Shown piece after piece: positions 61,533-64,000 of a DNA stretch of 64,000 nucleotides. Under the pieces are notes generated by a model. That model had not been told where the DNA came from. It worked only from the letters and a program-made list of their open reading frames with translations, and did no database searches. The DNA comes from Candidatus Bathyarchaeota archaeon. GTDB lineage: Archaea > Thermoproteota > Bathyarchaeia > TCS64. The stretch's first letter is position 1. Each line of letters starts with the position of its first letter. The stretch is from the NCBI GenBank assembly GCA_026394265.1, contig JAPKYO010000007.1:14472-78471 (forward strand), written 5' to 3'. Position numbers and translations under genes: made by a program.

Positions 61533-62780
61533 ATGGGCGAAACCACGGTCACTCCACAGCAGAGGCGTAACTACTACCTCCTCATTCTCTCCGTCGTCTC
61601 TATGCAGATAACGAGCTCCAACATCTACATGGTGCTGCCGCTCTTCTTCGAGCAGTATGGGATCTCGAAGACGGAGAACGGCATACTCATCTCAATAGGC
61701 ACACTCGCCGGCGTCTTCAGCGGCCTGATCGCCGGCAAGTTCAGCGACAACTTCGGGCGCAAGTGGATACTCGTCGGGGGCACCGCCATCTACTCCGTCG
61801 CCTTCTTCCTCTTCCCCTACATGAACAAGGACTTCAACACCTTCTTCGTCCTCAGGTTCTTCGAGGGGATCGGCTTCTACGTTATGCCCGTCCTCGTCGC
61901 GGCGATGTGCGCCGACACGTTCCCGACCAAGGAGAGGGGGAGGATGATGGCCCTGTTCTCGATGGCGGGCGGCCTCGGACAGCTCATCGGCCCGCTGATA
62001 GCCCCCTTCCTAATCATCGGGAACGACTACACCCTCTACTTCCTCTTCAGCGGTGGGTTCGTCGTCGTGAGCTGCCTGGGCATGATGTTCCTCGTGAAGG
62101 AGACGCTTCCGAAGGATCAGCGTGTCGTCCTCGACAAGAACGGCGGCGGCTTCACCCTGAAGGGCTTCGGGGGCTCAGTCAAGGCTCTCGGCACCGCCTT
62201 CCTCTTCCTACTGATCGCGATCCTCGTCTACCGCACCGGCTACACGATGATCGACCCGTTCTTCAGCATATACCTGAAGGACGTACTGAAGCTGAACCTC
62301 TCCTCCACCAGCTACCTCTTCGCCCTCAGGGCGATATGCACACTCGCATTCGCCCCCGTCGCCGGGTGGATGGCCGACCGCTTCGGCAGGAAGCCCACCT
62401 TCCTAGTCGGGATGGTCCTAACGGTCATCGCCTTCTTCGGCTACACGCAGATGAGGGGCACGTTCGACATCTACATCGTCAGGAGCCTAGACGCCATCGC
62501 CACCGTCATAGTACTCAACTCCATAAGGGTCTACACGGCGGACCTGCTCGCCCCCTCGGTTAGGGGCTTCGGCATGGGCCTCTACTCGACGATCAGCCAG
62601 GAGAGCTCTACCGTCGGCGCGATATTCGGCGGCTACATCATCGACGCTCTCGGATTCAACATGGTCTTCCTCGCCGCGGCCGCCCTATCGGCCATCACCC
62701 TCTTCATAGTACAGCTTCGCGTCCCTGAACCGGACAGGGGCGAGAAGGGGAAGGCCCAGTCAACGCCTTCCGCGAAGTGA
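61533..62780 (+). CDS. MFS transporter, tandem paralogue 3
   Basis: 415 residues, about 12 helices. N-terminal GETTVTPQQRRNYYLLILSV and MFS loop AGKFSDNFGRKWIL, nearest paralogue 1; second loop GWMADRFGRKPTF. ATG 61533 is preferred over TTG 61485, which falls in its own TATA region. Substrate unknown. Confidence 0.9.
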   Translation: MGETTVTPQQRRNYYLLILSVVSMQITSSNIYMVLPLFFEQYGISKTENGILISIGTLAGVFSGLIAGKFSDNFGRKWILVGGTAIYSVAFFLFPYMNKDFNTFFVLRFFEGIGFYVMPVLVAAMCADTFPTKERGRMMALFSMAGGLGQLIGPLIAPFLIIGNDYTLYFLFSGGFVVVSCLGMMFLVKETLPKDQRVVLDKNGGGFTLKGFGGSVKALGTAFLFLLIAILVYRTGYTMIDPFFSIYLKDVLKLNLSSTSYLFALRAICTLAFAPVAGWMADRFGRKPTFLVGMVLTVIAFFGYTQMRGTFDIYIVRSLDAIATVIVLNSIRVYTADLLAPSVRGFGMGLYSTISQESSTVGAIFGGYIIDALGFNMVFLAAAALSAITLFIVQLRVPEPDRGEKGKAQSTPSAK

Positions 62781-62845
62781 TTTTCGGGCTTCAGCCCTCA
62801 CCCATGCTCCACACGTATATACCATGTCCTTACTTCTTTGGAAAT

Positions 62846-62855
62846 GTTAATATCC
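62846..62855 (+). promoter_or_regulatory. TATA box of fourth tandem MFS gene
   Basis: GTTAATATCC, 44 bases before TTG 62899. Confidence 0.6.
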
Positions 62856-62898
62856 GGACCATGCGGGTGAATGGGGTCGATTCACGAAGGCACATGGT

Positions 62899-64000
62899 TT
62901 GTCCGACCTCGATCCGACTCCACAACAGCGTAGAAACTACTACTTCATCATCCTCTCCGTCATCTCGATGCAGATAACCGCGTCGACCATCTACATGGTC
63001 TTCCCGCTGTTCTTCGCCAGCGTCGGCCTGAACAAGGCGGAGAGCGGCCTTCTCATCTCGATAGGCACATTCGCCGGGATTCTGAGCAGCGTCGCCGCCG
63101 GCCTCTTATCCAACAAGTACGGGCGGAAGAACATCCTCTTCGCGGGCACCGTTCTTTACACTCTTGTCTTCTTCCTATTCGCCTACGAGGGGAGCGGCTT
63201 CGGCGTCCTCATGGTTCTCAGGTTCATCGAGGGCATCGGCTTCTACATCATGCCCGTAATGGTCACCACGATGGCTGCGGACATCTTCCCAACCCGTGAA
63301 CGCGGCAAGGCCATGTCCCTCTACAGCGTCTCGGGAGGCATAGGCTCCCTCATCGGCCCACTCATCGCCCCCCTCCTCATCAGGGGCAACGACTACACCT
63401 TCTACTTCCTATTCTCCGGCGGCTTCGTCGCCGTCAGTGTGATTATGATGTTCTTCTTCGTGAAGGAGACGGTGTCGAAGGAGAAGCTGGCGAAGGAGAT
63501 GGCCGCCCCGAAGACGAGGTTCAGCGTATCCGGGTTCCTGAGGTCCGTGAGGGGGCTCGGCCTGGTCGTGGGCATATTCCTCCTAGCCATCTTCATCTAC
63601 AGGACGGGGTACACGATGTTCGATCCCTTCCTCAGCCTCTACCTGAAGGACGTGGTCAAGATGGACCTGTCCCTGACGAGCTACATCTACGCGGCACGCG
63701 CCCTCTGCATAATCGCCTTCTCCCCACTCGCGGGGATGCTGATCGACAGGTCGGGCAGGAAGAACGCCATAGTTCTCGGCCTCGCCATGTCCGTCGTGAC
63801 GATGATCGGCTACTCGTTCGTCACCGACTTTTTTGGCATGGTTTTACTCCGAAGCTTCGACGGCATCACTTGGGCGGTTATGCTGACGGCCATGAACACG
63901 CTGATGGCGGACTTGCTGAGCCCTGAGATGAGAGGCTTCGGCCTCGGCCTGCAGTCCTCCATAACTCAGCAGAGTTCGACGATCGGCTCGCTCTTCAGCG
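62899..64000 (+). CDS. MFS transporter, tandem paralogue 4 (3' end outside window)
   Basis: First 367 residues visible. N-terminal SDLDPTPQQRRNYYFIILSV, MFS loop AGLLSNKYGRKNIL and second-half loop GMLIDRSGRKNAI. The TTG start is chosen because the frame aligns with paralogue 3 (TPQQRRNYY) and the promoter spacing is the same as the other copies. It runs off the window end before the last helices. Substrate unknown. Confidence 0.88.
   Translation, partial: MSDLDPTPQQRRNYYFIILSVISMQITASTIYMVFPLFFASVGLNKAESGLLISIGTFAGILSSVAAGLLSNKYGRKNILFAGTVLYTLVFFLFAYEGSGFGVLMVLRFIEGIGFYIMPVMVTTMAADIFPTRERGKAMSLYSVSGGIGSLIGPLIAPLLIRGNDYTFYFLFSGGFVAVSVIMMFFFVKETVSKEKLAKEMAAPKTRFSVSGFLRSVRGLGLVVGIFLLAIFIYRTGYTMFDPFLSLYLKDVVKMDLSLTSYIYAARALCIIAFSPLAGMLIDRSGRKNAIVLGLAMSVVTMIGYSFVTDFFGMVLLRSFDGITWAVMLTAMNTLMADLLSPEMRGFGLGLQSSITQQSSTIGSLFS

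Noticed and set aside
1..64000. CRISPR array, rRNA or insertion sequence
   Set aside because: No regularly spaced repeats with unique spacers, no rRNA core sequences and no transposase were found; the only tandem repeat is the 16-base pair at 48259-48290.

Overview
This window is chromosomal DNA from an archaeon. The evidence is: both subunits of DNA topoisomerase VI, a complete NurA-HerA-Mre11-Rad50 operon, an archaeal-type triosephosphate isomerase, an archaeal SRP RNA, TATA-box promoters 25-50 bases upstream of most transcription units, and many TTG/GTG starts on nearly leaderless messages. A eukaryote-like topoisomerase IB points to the Thaumarchaeota/Aigarchaeota/Bathyarchaeia side of the TACK group. 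The lineage is an inference; the archaeal assignment is firm. The DNA is GC-rich and densely packed, with a few AT-richer patches near 35.0-35.7 kb, 41.5-41.7 kb and 48.1-48.7 kb.

Layout. 0-3.1 kb: a Dim2/Pno1-like KH protein and topoisomerase VI B and A. 3.1-6.7 kb: a small membrane protein, two sugar-nucleotide transferases and a phosphohexomutase (glycan precursors). 6.7-8.4 kb: triosephosphate isomerase and a membrane-anchored surface protein. 8.6-10.7 kb: methionyl-tRNA synthetase. 10.8-13.4 kb: copper-handling cassette (YHS domain, CopA ATPase, HMA-thioredoxin fusion). 13.5-19.4 kb: topoisomerase IB, an HpcH/HpaI aldolase, an Mrp/Nbp35 Fe-S carrier, a truncated Nudix protein, succinyl-CoA synthetase. 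19.7-26.6 kb: proton-pumping pyrophosphatase, M20 amidohydrolase, aldo/keto reductase, an unknown protein, an MFS transporter. 26.7-32 kb: CLC channel with CBS domains, a lipocalin-like protein and a PEP-synthase-like dikinase. 32-35 kb: two ferredoxin-type proteins with a CooC-like ATPase, then a DMT transporter. 35-46.8 kb: helix-hairpin-helix protein, alanine dehydrogenase, DUF917 protein, tRNA-Leu and tRNA-His, two MFS transporters, a HAD hydrolase, nitroreductase, aldo/keto reductase, two lipid/nucleotide-type kinases, superoxide dismutase and a 2-hydroxyacid dehydrogenase. 46.8-49.5 kb: TIGR04076 protein, a cytoplasmic SxxK serine hydrolase, and a small AT-rich island with iteron-like repeats, a ribbon-helix-helix protein and other small genes. 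49.5-58.3 kb: CBS-domain/HPF-like protein, SpoU methyltransferase, a broken AN1-type zinc-finger membrane protein, a small Cys-rich protein, and the Rad50-Mre11-HerA-NurA operon. 58.36-58.70 kb: SRP RNA. 58.8 kb to the end: four tandem paralogous MFS transporters, each behind its own similar promoter.

The most interesting points are a topoisomerase VI B gene that has lost the stretch between its first and second ATP-binding motifs and changes frame there; a ferredoxin/ferredoxin/CooC-like cassette with no nickel enzyme beside it; a dikinase with rifampin-phosphotransferase architecture paired with a lipocalin-like protein; a CBS-domain protein with a ribosome-hibernation-like C-terminus; a polyprenol-kinase-like plus thymidylate-kinase-like pair; and the iteron/RHH island. 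Several genes (top6B, YHS-copA, clc, Nudix, AN1) show frame breaks or truncations, so some could be assembly errors rather than biology. I see no CRISPR array, rRNA or complete insertion sequence.
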